Positions 27,613 through 37,529 of a stretch of DNA of 64,000 bases are shown here, in pieces (the stretch's first letter is position 1; the number at the start of each line of letters is the position of its first letter). The DNA lies in the NCBI RefSeq assembly GCF_009176975.1, contig NZ_WEZG01000009.1:62001-126000 (forward strand), in the 5' to 3' direction. Origin of the DNA: Aureimonas psammosilenae (GTDB lineage Bacteria; Pseudomonadota; Alphaproteobacteria; Rhizobiales; Rhizobiaceae). The translations under genes and the position numbers were made by a program. Under the pieces are notes generated by a model. The model made no database searches. It was not told the DNA's origin and worked only from the letters and a program-made list of their open reading frames with translations.

Positions 27613-28692
27613 ATGAAGGTCGTTGCCTACTTCCGCCAGAACACTGATCCCACCCTTACGGCCGGCGAACTTGCGATACAGCGCCACTCGGTCGCCGAAT
27701 GGCTGGCGGAGAAACAAGGAACGCTGATCGGCGAGTTCACGGAGGTGGAAGGAGAGGGTAAATCGCGGCCGGCCTTCGGGCAGGCTCGACGGCTGGCAAC
27801 GCAAGCGGATGCCGTCCTTCTGATCGCCACCACCAAGGCAATCGGTCCCCGTGGCCGCTTTCAGCTATCGTTCGACTTCACTACGCCCATCGTCCGCATG
27901 ATCGACGATCCGGCCGAAATCGAACGCCGGGCCTGGGAGAGGTCCAAGCGCTTCGTCGTTTATCTACGGGATCTCAACGGCTGCGGCGAACGGGCCGAAG
28001 CGAGCCTTGCTCATCAACGATCCGCAGTCGCGGCGATAATCTCTCCAACGGACCACGAGGTGATCGCGACCTTCATCGAGATCGAGAACCCCGCCCTCGA
28101 CCCATCGCCCGAGCGTCCAGCTCTGGAGGCAGCGGTCGCGCTCTGTAAGACGCATCGTGCTCGGCTTCTGATCGGCACGCGCGACATGCACGAAACGGGC
28201 AAACCACTCGCTTCGCTTTATCCCGACGTGCCGTCCTCTACCGCTTGGAACGAGCCGCCCCGTTGGGACACGGAAATATCTGCCCCGCCCAATCTGCCGA
28301 CCCCACTCGCCTTGCATCTTGGTTCCTACTCGGAACGAGGCCTTCGTCCCCTCTACCTCGTCAACACCACGGGCGGAGAACTTTGGGACATCACCGCCAC
28401 GCGATCCGGCTGGACGCTCAGCTTCGACGAAGAGACGGTAATGAAGCCCCGTGCGGTCATTATCACGCACCTTGCCAATGATCGTGGTCACCTGATCGAC
28501 GATCACAGCGTCTTCGTCGACGGCGACTTCGTGAGCACATGGCAAGTCGCCGCTCGGGACGGAAACGGCCAGACATGGTCCGGCACGGCAGAAATCCCCA
28601 AAGGCGATCCTGACAACCGCAGGCTTGGTTTCCGCAACTGGGCGGTCGATCCGACTTCCTCGGATCCAAGCGTTACCCCAGGCGACACATAG
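27613..28692 (+). CDS. Tandem serine-recombinase-like fold protein without catalytic serine
   Basis: A 359-aa protein with two copies of a resolvase N-terminal-like fold. Copy 1 (2-78) starts KVVAYFRQNTD and continues LAIQRHSVAEWLAEKQGTLI; copy 2 (113-200) starts RFVVYLRDLNG and continues LAHQRSAVAAII. Both keep the Y-x-R strand and the later Q-R helix but have Asn10 or Leu121 where the nucleophilic serine should be, so they should not recombine DNA. Residues 210-345 form a separate beta-rich region of unknown type. ATG 27613 is chosen over TTG 27601. It follows the predicted nuclease gene by 161 nt. Confidence 0.6.
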   Translation: MKVVAYFRQNTDPTLTAGELAIQRHSVAEWLAEKQGTLIGEFTEVEGEGKSRPAFGQARRLATQADAVLLIATTKAIGPRGRFQLSFDFTTPIVRMIDDPAEIERRAWERSKRFVVYLRDLNGCGERAEASLAHQRSAVAAIISPTDHEVIATFIEIENPALDPSPERPALEAAVALCKTHRARLLIGTRDMHETGKPLASLYPDVPSSTAWNEPPRWDTEISAPPNLPTPLALHLGSYSERGLRPLYLVNTTGGELWDITATRSGWTLSFDEETVMKPRAVIITHLANDRGHLIDDHSVFVDGDFVSTWQVAARDGNGQTWSGTAEIPKGDPDNRRLGFRNWAVDPTSSDPSVTPGDT

Positions 28693-28955
28693 CGGCATTC
28701 GCGTTTTGTCCGTGATGAATAGACGAAAGGGCCGCTCGACGCTCAAACGCAAGCAGTCGCGGAGTTCGCGGTAGGCCGCCGACTAGCTTGCAGCCCCCTG
28801 CCGCCGTTCGTGGCCGGTCTGGGCGCCGTTTTCACGCCGGCCGGTAGGCAATGCCGCTTCGATCGCCATCCGTAACTGTCGGCCGGAACCATTGTAGCCG
28901 GTCGTGCCACCCTCCCTCTGACATCTTCACATCATTTGACGAATTGGAGATCCCC

Positions 28956-29462
28956 ATGGCTGAACATAGCTTACGACTTTTGCAGCGCTGCCTTGCGCTG
29001 ACCGCCGCCGGCTTGTTCGTCATCGGCACCGCTATGGCCGATCTTCCAGCCCATGCGCAAAGCGCACCGAGCGGTATCGGTAAGCTGCAACCCGGGACCT
29101 ATGAAACGTCGAGCGGTACCAGCGGCCTGCCAAAGGTGAAGCCCTCCTTCGTCGGCGCTTGGGGTGCCTCGGCTGCGGACTGCGAAAATGCCGAGGACTT
29201 CTACATCAACACGATCGTCAGCCGGATGCGCTTCCTTCAATACGAAATGGAATGCCGGATCACGGCGGCGAGTCCCATCGGTTCGACTTGGATCCTGGCG
29301 CTGGCCTGCGCGAAGGAAGGCGAGGAACTCGACACGCTGGCACGTTTGACGCTCGAAGATGCCAACCGCTTGACCGTCGAGCTGAGGGACGGCTCCCGTC
29401 AAACCCTTCATCGCTGCACCGGACCCATACCCGCCGCGTATCGGAGTGTCCTCAATGACTGA
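28956..29462 (+). CDS. Hypothetical exported protein
   Basis: A 168-aa protein with a signal peptide (LALTAAGLFVIGTAMADLPA, cleavage near AHAQS). The mature part contains PSFVGAWGASAADCENAED and three further cysteines, suggesting two periplasmic disulfides. GAWG near the start of the mature chain resembles small lipocalin-like or invasion-associated proteins, but no family can be named. GGAG-like RBS (ggag, 8 nt upstream) supports ATG 28956. It overlaps the next gene by 8 nt. Confidence 0.6.
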   Translation: MAEHSLRLLQRCLALTAAGLFVIGTAMADLPAHAQSAPSGIGKLQPGTYETSSGTSGLPKVKPSFVGAWGASAADCENAEDFYINTIVSRMRFLQYEMECRITAASPIGSTWILALACAKEGEELDTLARLTLEDANRLTVELRDGSRQTLHRCTGPIPAAYRSVLND

Positions 29463-30162
29463 GCCACTCGAGCCGCAGTTCCCTCTTCCGCCGTCCGCGC
29501 CAGTCGTTATGCCGCCGGACAATTCCATCATTCCGCGTGTGAATGCGAAACGGGAGACAAGTCAGAAATCGCAGCCGACGGGCGCTCTGTCCCGCAGAGC
29601 CGCATTGTCGATCGCTGGCGTTGTTGTCTTCGGCATGGCCGTCGGCAAACAGGTCTTCGGACCAACGCCGCAGGAGCGCATCGCCACGCTCCGCCAACGC
29701 ATTGCTGAACGAGACGGAACGACGCCGGCGCCCTCTCAACCGGTTATCGCTTCGGCCGGGATGCTGACGAACGGCATGACCCCGGCAGATCTGAAGACGC
29801 GGAAGCTCGTCGTCGGCGTGCTGTTGACGGATCTCGGTATCACGCTCGGCGAACTCGTCGGTGCTTTCGACACCTTCTTCCATCCGTCCTTCGAAGCGAT
29901 CGATGCCAACCGTTTCATTCTGCGTGTGGCCGGCACCGATCCGCTGACCACGACGTCGGTCGAATACGCCTTCCGTTTTGTCGTTGTCGATGGACCGGAA
30001 GCCTACGGCCAGCGACACACTGAGTTCCAGGGGCGGGCTGTCGTCTTCGACGTCCTCGCCTACAATCGCCTGACCCTTCCAGTCGATGAGGCGATGGGTG
30101 TGATTACGGTTCTGCATTCGCAGGCATTGCGGAACCGACGCGCCATGGCTAGCGGCGGCTGA
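29455..30162 (+). CDS. Hypothetical membrane-anchored protein
   Basis: A 235-aa protein. A proline-rich N-terminus leads to one hydrophobic segment (SRRAALSIAGVVVFGMAVGK, about 46-65), then a Gln/Arg-rich stretch and an alpha/beta domain (KLVVGVLLTDLGITLGELVG, YAFRFVVVDGPEAYG). The SRR before the hydrophobic segment resembles a twin-arginine start, but no cleavage site is clear. It begins inside the end of the exported-protein gene, so the two are probably made together. Function unknown. Confidence 0.55.
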   Translation: MTEPLEPQFPLPPSAPVVMPPDNSIIPRVNAKRETSQKSQPTGALSRRAALSIAGVVVFGMAVGKQVFGPTPQERIATLRQRIAERDGTTPAPSQPVIASAGMLTNGMTPADLKTRKLVVGVLLTDLGITLGELVGAFDTFFHPSFEAIDANRFILRVAGTDPLTTTSVEYAFRFVVVDGPEAYGQRHTEFQGRAVVFDVLAYNRLTLPVDEAMGVITVLHSQALRNRRAMASGG

Positions 30163-30238
30163 GGATGAGAGCATCGGTACGGTGACCAAGCGACCGGTGC
30201 CGACGAGTTGAAACGACGTTGCGCAACGGGGGAAGAAA

Positions 30239-31243
30239 ATGAACAGCGGTCGGGAAGGGGATGACGGACAGAATGGACGTGGACGTCTCGGAAGCCGGGT
30301 CGATCCCACGACATCCAATACGAAGCCCGATCCTGCGGTTCTCGATCGAGCGAAGGGCGCATTGTTGGGGCTCGCCGTCGGTGATGCACTCGGCACGACG
30401 TTGGAGTTCACTCAACGCGACGCCCAGCGCCATCATGGCGAGATGAGAGGCGGCGGTCCCTTCGATCTTGGAGCGGGGGACTGGACCGACGATACCGCCA
30501 TGGCGTTGGCGCTCGGTTGCAGCCTCGTGGAGCACCAAGGCTTCGATCCGCAGGATCTTATGACCCGTTTCGTTTCCTGGTGGCGAAGCGGCGCTTATTC
30601 CTGCACCGGTACTTGCTTCGACATCGGAACTCAAACCCGACTGGCGTTGGACAGGTTCGAACGGAATGGCGACCCGTTTGCCGGTTCAACAAACGACATG
30701 GAAGCTGGCAACGGCTCGCTGATGCGAATATCGCCGGTGGCGCTCTTTGCCCTCCATGACGACGATCTCGCCGACCGCATCGCCGAAGACCAAAGCCGTA
30801 CCACCCACGGCGCCCGGCAGGCAGTCGATGCTTGTGTCGCCTTCGTCCGTATCCTTCGGCACGCCATCTCGGGTCAGTTGGATCCTGTCGGAGCAGTCGC
30901 CAAAAACACCGAGCCAGATTCGTTGCATCCAGCGATCGCTGCGGTTCTTTCGGGAAGCTACCGGCAGAAGCCGCGTGAGGCGATCTCATCGTCCGGCTAT
31001 GTCGTCCATACCTTGGAAGCCGCCCTCTGGTGCGTTCACAACACGAGAAACTTCGAGGACGCTGTCGTCCTTGCCGTCAACCTTGGCGACGACGCGGACA
31101 CGGTGGGTGCTGTCACTGGGCAACTCGCCGGCGCCCTTTACGGCGCCTCTGCCATTCCAGAGCGATGGCTCATGCCGCTGGCCTGGCGAGATGACATCAA
31201 ACAGTTGGCGGGTGCACTTCACCACCTCAGCATGGAGCGATGA
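30239..31243 (+). CDS. ADP-ribosylglycohydrolase (DraG family)
   Basis: A 334-aa enzyme expected to remove ADP-ribose from a protein or nucleic acid. The dinuclear-metal site motifs are all visible: LGLAVGDALGTTLEF, GDWTDDTAMALALG, GNGSLMRISPVAL and NLGDDADTVGAVTGQLAGAL. Length is normal for the family. A strong purine-rich RBS (gggggaagaaa) precedes ATG 30239. There is no nif gene nearby, so nitrogenase control is unlikely. In this accessory cluster it may reverse a toxin- or defence-type ADP-ribosylation, which is inference. Confidence 0.9.
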   Translation: MNSGREGDDGQNGRGRLGSRVDPTTSNTKPDPAVLDRAKGALLGLAVGDALGTTLEFTQRDAQRHHGEMRGGGPFDLGAGDWTDDTAMALALGCSLVEHQGFDPQDLMTRFVSWWRSGAYSCTGTCFDIGTQTRLALDRFERNGDPFAGSTNDMEAGNGSLMRISPVALFALHDDDLADRIAEDQSRTTHGARQAVDACVAFVRILRHAISGQLDPVGAVAKNTEPDSLHPAIAAVLSGSYRQKPREAISSSGYVVHTLEAALWCVHNTRNFEDAVVLAVNLGDDADTVGAVTGQLAGALYGASAIPERWLMPLAWRDDIKQLAGALHHLSMER

Positions 31244-31345
31244 CGCCGCAAGTCTCTGAACCGGCGACATCCGACAAACCCCCATACCCATCAGTCGAGG
31301 GCTGTGGACGCTCAACGACGTTCGATTGACTTCGCTCTAGCCTCA

Positions 31346-31360
31346 GAACAGAACAGGAAC
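31346..31360 (+). promoter_or_regulatory. LexA (SOS) box of imuA-imuB-dnaE2
   Basis: GAAC-agaacag-GAAC, the reverse complement of the alphaproteobacterial LexA consensus GTTC-N7-GTTC. It is centred 56 nt before the imuA ATG. It predicts damage-inducible expression of the mutasome operon. Confidence 0.8.
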
Positions 31361-31408
31361 ATATTCTTACTCCGAATCGTGTTCGGAAGCCTGTCTTGTT
31401 CTGAAACC

Positions 31409-32170
31409 ATGCCCCAATCCGTCAGTCCCGATATTCTCTCGGAGTTGCGCGAGCGTGTTCAACGCCTCGAAGGAGGCGCGTCCAGAGCCCGCAGCACTCT
31501 GCCCTTCGATGTTCCCGAGATCGACGGCCGTCTGCCCGGCGGCGGTCTGGCTCTGGGCAGCCTGCATGAAGTCGCGGGCGGCGGTGTCGGCGCGGTGGAC
31601 GGCGCGGCCGCGGCACTCTTCACCGCCGGCATCGCCGCCCGGACGAAGGGCAAGGTGCTGTGGTGCGTGACACGCCAGGACGTGTTCGCTCCGGCGATCG
31701 CGCAGGCGGGTCTGGCTCCGAGCCGCGTCATCTATGTCGAGGCGGGCGATGAGAAGGCACTCCTGTCCTGCTTCGAGGATGGATTGCGCCATGGCGGGCT
31801 CGGCGCCGTTGTTGCAGAGGTCGCCAAGCTTTCCATGACCGCGTCGCGTCGCCTTCAGCTCGCCGCCGAGGGAACGGGAACGGTGGCTCTCGCGGTGCGC
31901 CGTTGGCGTCGCCAGACCGAGGCCGCCGATTTCGGTCAGCCAACGGCCTCCGTCACGCGCTGGCGGGTGTCCGTGCTGCCGTCCCGGCCCTTGCCGGTGC
32001 CGGGCGTCGGGCGGGCACGCTGGCTTCTCGAACTCATCCGTTGCCGCGCCGGTGAATGCGCCGACTTCGAAGTGGAGGCCGTCGATGCCACGGGTCGTCT
32101 CGCTCTTTCTTCCCCGTTGGCCGACCGATCGGCTGCGCCGCAAGTCGCCTGGAAGCGTGCCGCCCGCTGA
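31409..32170 (+). CDS. imuA: ImuA, RecA-like mutasome accessory protein
   Basis: A 253-aa RecA-fold protein that works with ImuB and DnaE2 in damage-induced translesion synthesis. It begins MPQSVSPDILSELRERVQRL, then PFDVPEIDGRLPGGGLALGS, the usual ImuA entry to a degenerate ATPase core without a classical Walker A. VLWCVTRQDVFAPAIAQAGL and the RRLQLAAEGTGTVALAVRRW strand are further family features. The ATG at 31409 is chosen because it is the first after the LexA box and starts the conserved N-terminus. The end overlaps imuB by 86 nt. Confidence 0.9.
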   Translation: MPQSVSPDILSELRERVQRLEGGASRARSTLPFDVPEIDGRLPGGGLALGSLHEVAGGGVGAVDGAAAALFTAGIAARTKGKVLWCVTRQDVFAPAIAQAGLAPSRVIYVEAGDEKALLSCFEDGLRHGGLGAVVAEVAKLSMTASRRLQLAAEGTGTVALAVRRWRRQTEAADFGQPTASVTRWRVSVLPSRPLPVPGVGRARWLLELIRCRAGECADFEVEAVDATGRLALSSPLADRSAAPQVAWKRAAR

Positions 32171-33605
32171 GATGCCGCTGGTTCTTGTCGGACGGGACGG
32201 CAACCGGCGCGTCGTGACGGCGGCGGACCGACTGGCGGAAGACGCCGGCCTCCACGTCGGCATGCCGGCGACGAAGGCGCAGGCGCTCGTGCCGGGTCTC
32301 GCCGTCCTCGATGCCGATCCGGCCGGCGATGCGGCGGCGCTCGAACGGCTTGGCGTTTGGGCCCTGCGCTTCTCGCCAATGGTCGCGGTGGACGCACCGG
32401 ACGGCATCGTCATCGACACGACCGGCGCCGACCATCTCCATGGCGGCGAGGAGACCATGCTGCGCAACCTGGTCGACCGCTTCGCCTCGTCCGGCCTGGA
32501 AGCGCGCGTCGCCATCGCCGACACTTGGGGTGCGGCCCATGCCGCGGCGCGCTTTTCCGGTGCCGCGATGGCGCTCGTCGAGAAGGGCGAAACGCGCCAA
32601 GCTTTAGCCGCCCTACCGCTTGGCGCGCTGCGGCTGGAACCTCGTCTTCGTCTCGACCTGACCGTGCTCGGCTTTACCACGATTGGTGACCTCGCCGCAC
32701 AGCCCCGAGCCCCGCTCACCTTGCGCTTTGGTCCTCAACTCGGCCGGCGACTCGACCAAGCGTTCGGCGCTATTCCCGAGCCGATCGATGCCGTTCGCTC
32801 GCCTGACCTCGTCGAGGTGCGCCGGGTCTTTGCCGAACCGATCGGTGCGCCGGAGACCATTGCCAGATACACCGGCAAGCTCGTGGTGGCGCTCGTCGCG
32901 GAGCTGGAGTTGAGGGCACTCGGTGCTCGTCGGCTCGACCTCCTGTTCGGCCGGGTCGACAACCTGTGGCAGGCGATCCGCATCGGACTGGCGCGACCCG
33001 AGCGCGATGTGAGGCGCCTGACACGGCTTCTGTGCGAGCGCATCGAGACGATCGAACCGGGCTTCGGCATCGAGGTCATGACGCTGACCGCGACGCTCGC
33101 CGAGCCGCTCGGCGATCGGCAGGTGATCTCGTCGCTGGTCGAGGAGCCAGAGGCCGACGTCGCCAGCCTCGTCGACCTTCTCGCCAACCGCATCGGCGAC
33201 CGGCGCTTGTACCGCTTTGCGCCCCGCCCAAGCGACGTGCCGGAACGCTCCGTCACCCGTGTCGAACCGATGAGCCTCGATGATGGCGCGTCCTGGGACG
33301 ATCACTGGCCGCGGCCGGCAAGGTTGTTGCCGCGTCCCGAAGCCGTCGAGACCATGGCGCTTCTGCCGGACCATCCGCCCGTCTGGTTCACCTGGCGGGG
33401 ACAGCGTCGCCGCGTGCGCCGCGCCGACGGGCCCGAGCGTGTCTTCGGCGAATGGTGGAAACGCGAAGCCGAGCTTGCCACGGTCCGGGACTACTTTCGC
33501 GTGGAGGACGATGCCGGCGAGCGCTACTGGATCTACCGGGCCGGCGATGGCGAACACCCTGAGACCGGCTCGCACCGCTGGTTTCTGCATGGGATCTTCG
33601 CATGA
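32085..33605 (+). CDS. imuB: ImuB, Y-family polymerase-like protein
   Basis: A 506-aa member of the DinB/UmuC superfamily. It starts MPRVVSLFLPRWPTDRLRRK, an ImuB hallmark, and RVVTAADRLAEDAGLHVGMP is the finger-region motif. The acidic catalytic triad of active Y-family polymerases is not preserved, as in all ImuB proteins, so it serves as a scaffold that bridges ImuA, the beta clamp and DnaE2. ATG 32085 with GGAGG 8-9 nt upstream is preferred to 32052. It overlaps imuA and lies 50 nt before dnaE2. Confidence 0.92.
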   Translation: MPRVVSLFLPRWPTDRLRRKSPGSVPPAEMPLVLVGRDGNRRVVTAADRLAEDAGLHVGMPATKAQALVPGLAVLDADPAGDAAALERLGVWALRFSPMVAVDAPDGIVIDTTGADHLHGGEETMLRNLVDRFASSGLEARVAIADTWGAAHAAARFSGAAMALVEKGETRQALAALPLGALRLEPRLRLDLTVLGFTTIGDLAAQPRAPLTLRFGPQLGRRLDQAFGAIPEPIDAVRSPDLVEVRRVFAEPIGAPETIARYTGKLVVALVAELELRALGARRLDLLFGRVDNLWQAIRIGLARPERDVRRLTRLLCERIETIEPGFGIEVMTLTATLAEPLGDRQVISSLVEEPEADVASLVDLLANRIGDRRLYRFAPRPSDVPERSVTRVEPMSLDDGASWDDHWPRPARLLPRPEAVETMALLPDHPPVWFTWRGQRRRVRRADGPERVFGEWWKREAELATVRDYFRVEDDAGERYWIYRAGDGEHPETGSHRWFLHGIFA

Positions 33606-33655
33606 TCGGCAGTTTTCCCGGATGAGGGCCGTGACCATTCTCCGGACCGAGCGGC

Positions 33656-36600
33656 ATGGCTGACGGCGCCCGCTACGCCGAGCTGCAGGTCACGTCGCAC
33701 TTCTCGTTTCTGCGCGGCGCGTCGTCCTGCGAAGAGCTGTTTGCGACGGCGAGCCTCATGGGCATCGAAGCGCTCGGCGTCGTTGATCGCAATTCTCTCG
33801 CCGGCGTGGTTCGAGCGCACGAGGCGGCAAAAACCACCGGCATTCGCGTCGTTGTCGGCTGTCGCCTCGATCTGACGGACGGTCTGCCCGTCCTCGTTTA
33901 TCCGACCGATCGCCCCGCCTATGCCCGTCTTTGCCGCCTTCTGTCGCTCGGCAAGGCACGCGGCGGGAAAGGGCGCTGCATTCTCGCCTTCGACGATCTC
34001 GCGGCTCACGGCGAAGGTCTCGTCGCCGTCCTGGTGCCGAACGAGGCGGACGAGGACCTGGCGCTCCAGCTTCGCCGCCTGCGATCCGCCTTCGGTGCTC
34101 GAGCCTATCTGGCCCTGACGCTGCGCCGCCGGCCGAACGATCAGCTTCGCCTCCACGATCTCTCGGCGATGGCGCTGGCGGCTTGCGTGCCGACCGTCGC
34201 CACCAACGACGTTCTCTTTCACGAACCGGACCGCCGTATCCTTCAGGACGTCGTCACCTGCATTCGGCACGGCGTCACGATCGACGACGCCGGATTTCGC
34301 CGCGAGCGCCATGCCGACCGTTACCTCAAGCCCCCGGAAGAGATGCATCGCCTGCTCAAGCGCTATCCCGACGCTCTCGCCCGAACGGTGGAGATCGCCG
34401 AGCGCTGCCGCTTTTCCATGAACGAGCTCGCCTACCAGTATCCGGAAGAGAAGCAGTTCCCCGACCTGTCGCCGCAGGAAGCGCTGGCGAAGCTCACCTG
34501 GGAGGGCACCGCCGAGCGCTATCCGGAAGGCCTGCCATCCTCGGTTCGGCGTAACCTCGAACACGAGCTGCGCCTCATTCAGAAGCTGGACTACGCGCCG
34601 TACTTCCTAACGGTGAACTCGATCGTCAGCTTCGCCCGCTCAAAGGGCATTCTCTGCCAGGGCCGCGGCTCGGCGGCGAACTCCGCCGTTTGCTACGTTC
34701 TCGGTGTCACCTCGATCGACCCCGACCGAAACGACCTCCTGTTCGAGCGCTTCGTCTCGGAAGAACGGCGCGAGCCGCCTGACATCGATGTCGACTTCGA
34801 GCACGAGCGGCGGGAAGAGGTCATCCAGTGGGTCTATGAGACCTATGGACGAACTAAGGCCGCGCTTTGCTCCACCGTCATCCGCTACCGCGCCAAGGGC
34901 GCGTTGCGCGATGTCGGCAAGGCGCTCGGCCTGCCGGAGGACCTGACGAAGACACTGTCTTCCCAGGTCTGGGGCTGGTCGGAGGACATCGACGAGAAGC
35001 ACGCCCGCAGCATCAACCTCAACATGGAGGATCGGCGCCTGCGCCTGGCGCTGGAACTGGCCGGCCAGCTCGTCGGCGCGCCGCGCCACCTGTCGCAGCA
35101 TCCCGGCGGCTTCGTGCTGACGCGAGACCGTTTGGATGAACTGGTGCCGATCGAGCCGGCGGCGATGGTCGACCGTCAGGTGATCGAATGGGACAAGGAC
35201 GACATCGACGCGTTGAAGTTCATGAAGGTCGATGTGCTCGCGCTCGGCATGCTGTCGGCGATGCGCCGCGGCTTCGATCTTCTCGGCGACCACAAGGGCA
35301 TCCATCTCGATCTCGCGACCATCCCGGCCGAAGATCCGCGCACCTATGCCATGATCCGGCGCGCCGACACGCTCGGCACCTTCCAGATCGAGTCGAGAGC
35401 GCAGATGGCGATGCTGCCGCGCATGAAGCCGCGCACCTTCTACGATCTCGTGATCGAAGTCGCGATCGTCCGGCCGGGTCCGATCCAAGGGGACATGGTG
35501 CATCCATACCTGCGCCGACGTGAGGGGAAGGAGGACGTCGTCTTCCCGAAGCCCGAACTCGAGCGGGTGCTGGGCAAGACGCTCGGTGTGCCGCTCTTCC
35601 AGGAACAGGCCATGCGCGTTGCCATCGAGTGCGCTGGCTTCACGCCGGGCGAGGCGGACCAGCTTCGCCGCGCCATGGCGACGTTCAAGTTCACCGGGGG
35701 CGTCAGCCACTTCCGGGACAAGCTCGTGCAGGGAATGGTGGCGAACGGCTACGACGCCGACTTCGCCGAGCGGACCTTCCGCCAGCTTGAGGGCTTTGGC
35801 TCCTACGGCTTTCCGGAAAGCCATGCCGCGAGCTTTGCGCTTCTCGCCTACGCCTCGTCCTGGTTGAAGTGCTGGCATCCTGACGTCTTCTGCGCGGCGC
35901 TTCTGAACTCGCAGCCGATGGGGTTCTACGCTCCGGCGCAGATCGTGCGCGATGCGCAGGATCACGGGATCGAGATCAGGCCCGTCTGCGTCAACGCCAG
36001 TCGCTGGGACTGCACCCTGGAACCACGCGGGGGCACGGACGGAGAAGAGGCGGACCGGGGCAGCGGTGACGGCCGCTTCGCCGTGCGCCTCGGTCTTCGT
36101 ATGGTGCGGGGTCTCGGCAATGCCGACGCGGCGCGTCTCATCGCGGCGCGCGAGAATATGCCTTTCGCGTCGGTCGACGATCTTTGGCGCCGGGCGCGGA
36201 TCCCGCATGCGGCCCTGACTGAACTGGCCGAAGCGGACGCGTTCCGTCCGTCCGTCAACCTGTCACGCCGCGACGCGCTCTGGGCGATCAAGGCGCTGCG
36301 CGACGAGCCGCTTCCCTTGTTCGCCGCAGCCGCCGACCGGGAAGCCAGGACCGTTGCCGAGCAGGTCGAACCGGTCGTCCGGCTTCGCGCCATGCCGGAG
36401 GGTGGCGAAGTCGTCGAGGACTACGGTCATGTCGGGCTGACGCTTCGCCAGCACCCGGTCTCGTTCCTTCGGGCGGAACTCGCTCGCCGTCGCCATATCA
36501 CCTGCGCCGAGGCGATGGCCTCGCGCGACAGACGCTGGGTCGAGGTCGCGGGCCTCGTCCTCGTGCGCCAACGGCCGGGCTCGGCGAAGGGCGTCATGTT

Positions 36601-36937
36601 CATCACGATCGAGGACGAAACGGGCGTCGCGAACCTCGTCGTCTGGACGAAGGTGTTCGAGGCGAACCGCAGGACCGTGCTGGGTGCTGGGATGATGGGT
36701 GTGCGCGGCCGTATCCAACGGGAAGGCGAGGTCGTGCACCTCGTCGCGCATCATCTCAGCGATTTGAGCCAGGAATTCGCCAGTGTCGGTCGGCGGGGGA
36801 GAATGAACGACGACATACCTAACGATGCCGGCCATTCGTCATCGACGCCACCACGCATGCCACCAGCTAAGGATATGGCGGACCCCTACGGTCACGTCGT
36901 CGACGAGATCCGGGTGAAGACGCGTGACTTCCGATAA
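33656..36937 (+). CDS. dnaE2: Error-prone DNA polymerase III alpha-like subunit DnaE2
   Basis: A 1093-aa C-family polymerase, the catalytic part of the mutasome. An N-terminal PHP domain begins [20 protein letters not shown]. The palm carries [19 protein letters not shown] and [20 protein letters not shown], with the catalytic aspartates. [20 protein letters not shown] and [20 protein letters not shown] follow. The OB fold ([20 protein letters not shown]) and a short tail end the protein. The length is typical for DnaE2 and shorter than replicative DnaE. It shares the LexA-controlled transcript with imuA and imuB. Confidence 0.96.
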   Translation: MADGARYAELQVTSHFSFLRGASSCEELFATASLMGIEALGVVDRNSLAGVVRAHEAAKTTGIRVVVGCRLDLTDGLPVLVYPTDRPAYARLCRLLSLGKARGGKGRCILAFDDLAAHGEGLVAVLVPNEADEDLALQLRRLRSAFGARAYLALTLRRRPNDQLRLHDLSAMALAACVPTVATNDVLFHEPDRRILQDVVTCIRHGVTIDDAGFRRERHADRYLKPPEEMHRLLKRYPDALARTVEIAERCRFSMNELAYQYPEEKQFPDLSPQEALAKLTWEGTAERYPEGLPSSVRRNLEHELRLIQKLDYAPYFLTVNSIVSFARSKGILCQGRGSAANSAVCYVLGVTSIDPDRNDLLFERFVSEERREPPDIDVDFEHERREEVIQWVYETYGRTKAALCSTVIRYRAKGALRDVGKALGLPEDLTKTLSSQVWGWSEDIDEKHARSINLNMEDRRLRLALELAGQLVGAPRHLSQHPGGFVLTRDRLDELVPIEPAAMVDRQVIEWDKDDIDALKFMKVDVLALGMLSAMRRGFDLLGDHKGIHLDLATIPAEDPRTYAMIRRADTLGTFQIESRAQMAMLPRMKPRTFYDLVIEVAIVRPGPIQGDMVHPYLRRREGKEDVVFPKPELERVLGKTLGVPLFQEQAMRVAIECAGFTPGEADQLRRAMATFKFTGGVSHFRDKLVQGMVANGYDADFAERTFRQLEGFGSYGFPESHAASFALLAYASSWLKCWHPDVFCAALLNSQPMGFYAPAQIVRDAQDHGIEIRPVCVNASRWDCTLEPRGGTDGEEADRGSGDGRFAVRLGLRMVRGLGNADAARLIAARENMPFASVDDLWRRARIPHAALTELAEADAFRPSVNLSRRDALWAIKALRDEPLPLFAAAADREARTVAEQVEPVVRLRAMPEGGEVVEDYGHVGLTLRQHPVSFLRAELARRRHITCAEAMASRDRRWVEVAGLVLVRQRPGSAKGVMFITIEDETGVANLVVWTKVFEANRRTVLGAGMMGVRGRIQREGEVVHLVAHHLSDLSQEFASVGRRGRMNDDIPNDAGHSSSTPPRMPPAKDMADPYGHVVDEIRVKTRDFR

Positions 36938-37529
36938 GTAACCATCCGTGCCGCACAGGAATTGGTTACAAAACTTCGAAAGGCGATATCTGAGACTGAG
37001 GGATTGCAAGATAGGAGCGATAGACAGAACCTTCTACGTTCCGAAGAATCGCAATTATTACTATAGATAATAATAATTAAGTCATTTAACCCATAAATTT
37101 TTATCGATCATGCAAATGATCTCAGTGGTATGGCTATGTAAAACCCATTTAAACACGAGGTTTGGTCGCGATCTTGGTTTCAGTATTTTTCTGCCGATGC
37201 GAAATCAAGATCGCTTTGGAATGTCGATGGCTCGACAGCTCAACGGAACCCTACCGGATCCATAGCCACGATCAAAAACTCAAGCTGTGGTCGGGCGAAC
37301 ACAACCAAAGGGTCATTTCGCAAGTTCGTCAGTTGCCAGCTGGACAGGTCACGCAATCCTCCTCTTCATGCTGACGAGTTCGCAACTTTCTGACCCCTTC
37401 GGTACGAGCGCCGATCGGGTTGGGCGGCAACTGCGATCAAAATTTTGAACTAAGAATTCTTGGGAACGGTAATGCCGCATGAGCTGCCGGGACCGAACGC
37501 TGGCGCTCGAGAGCGTCTGGAGGGGAAAG
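36938..37529. other. AT-rich intergenic region upstream of the RTX gene
   Basis: About 590 nt. The stretch 36960-37160 is markedly AT-rich (for example a run of taat units near 37070) compared with the flanking high-GC genes. This fits a foreign or silenced promoter region for the secreted-protein gene. No ORF in it is convincing. Confidence 0.5.

Noticed and set aside
34640-36208. 522-aa minus-strand ORF inside dnaE2
   Set aside because: Antisense artefact. DnaE2 is complete and conserved on the plus strand.
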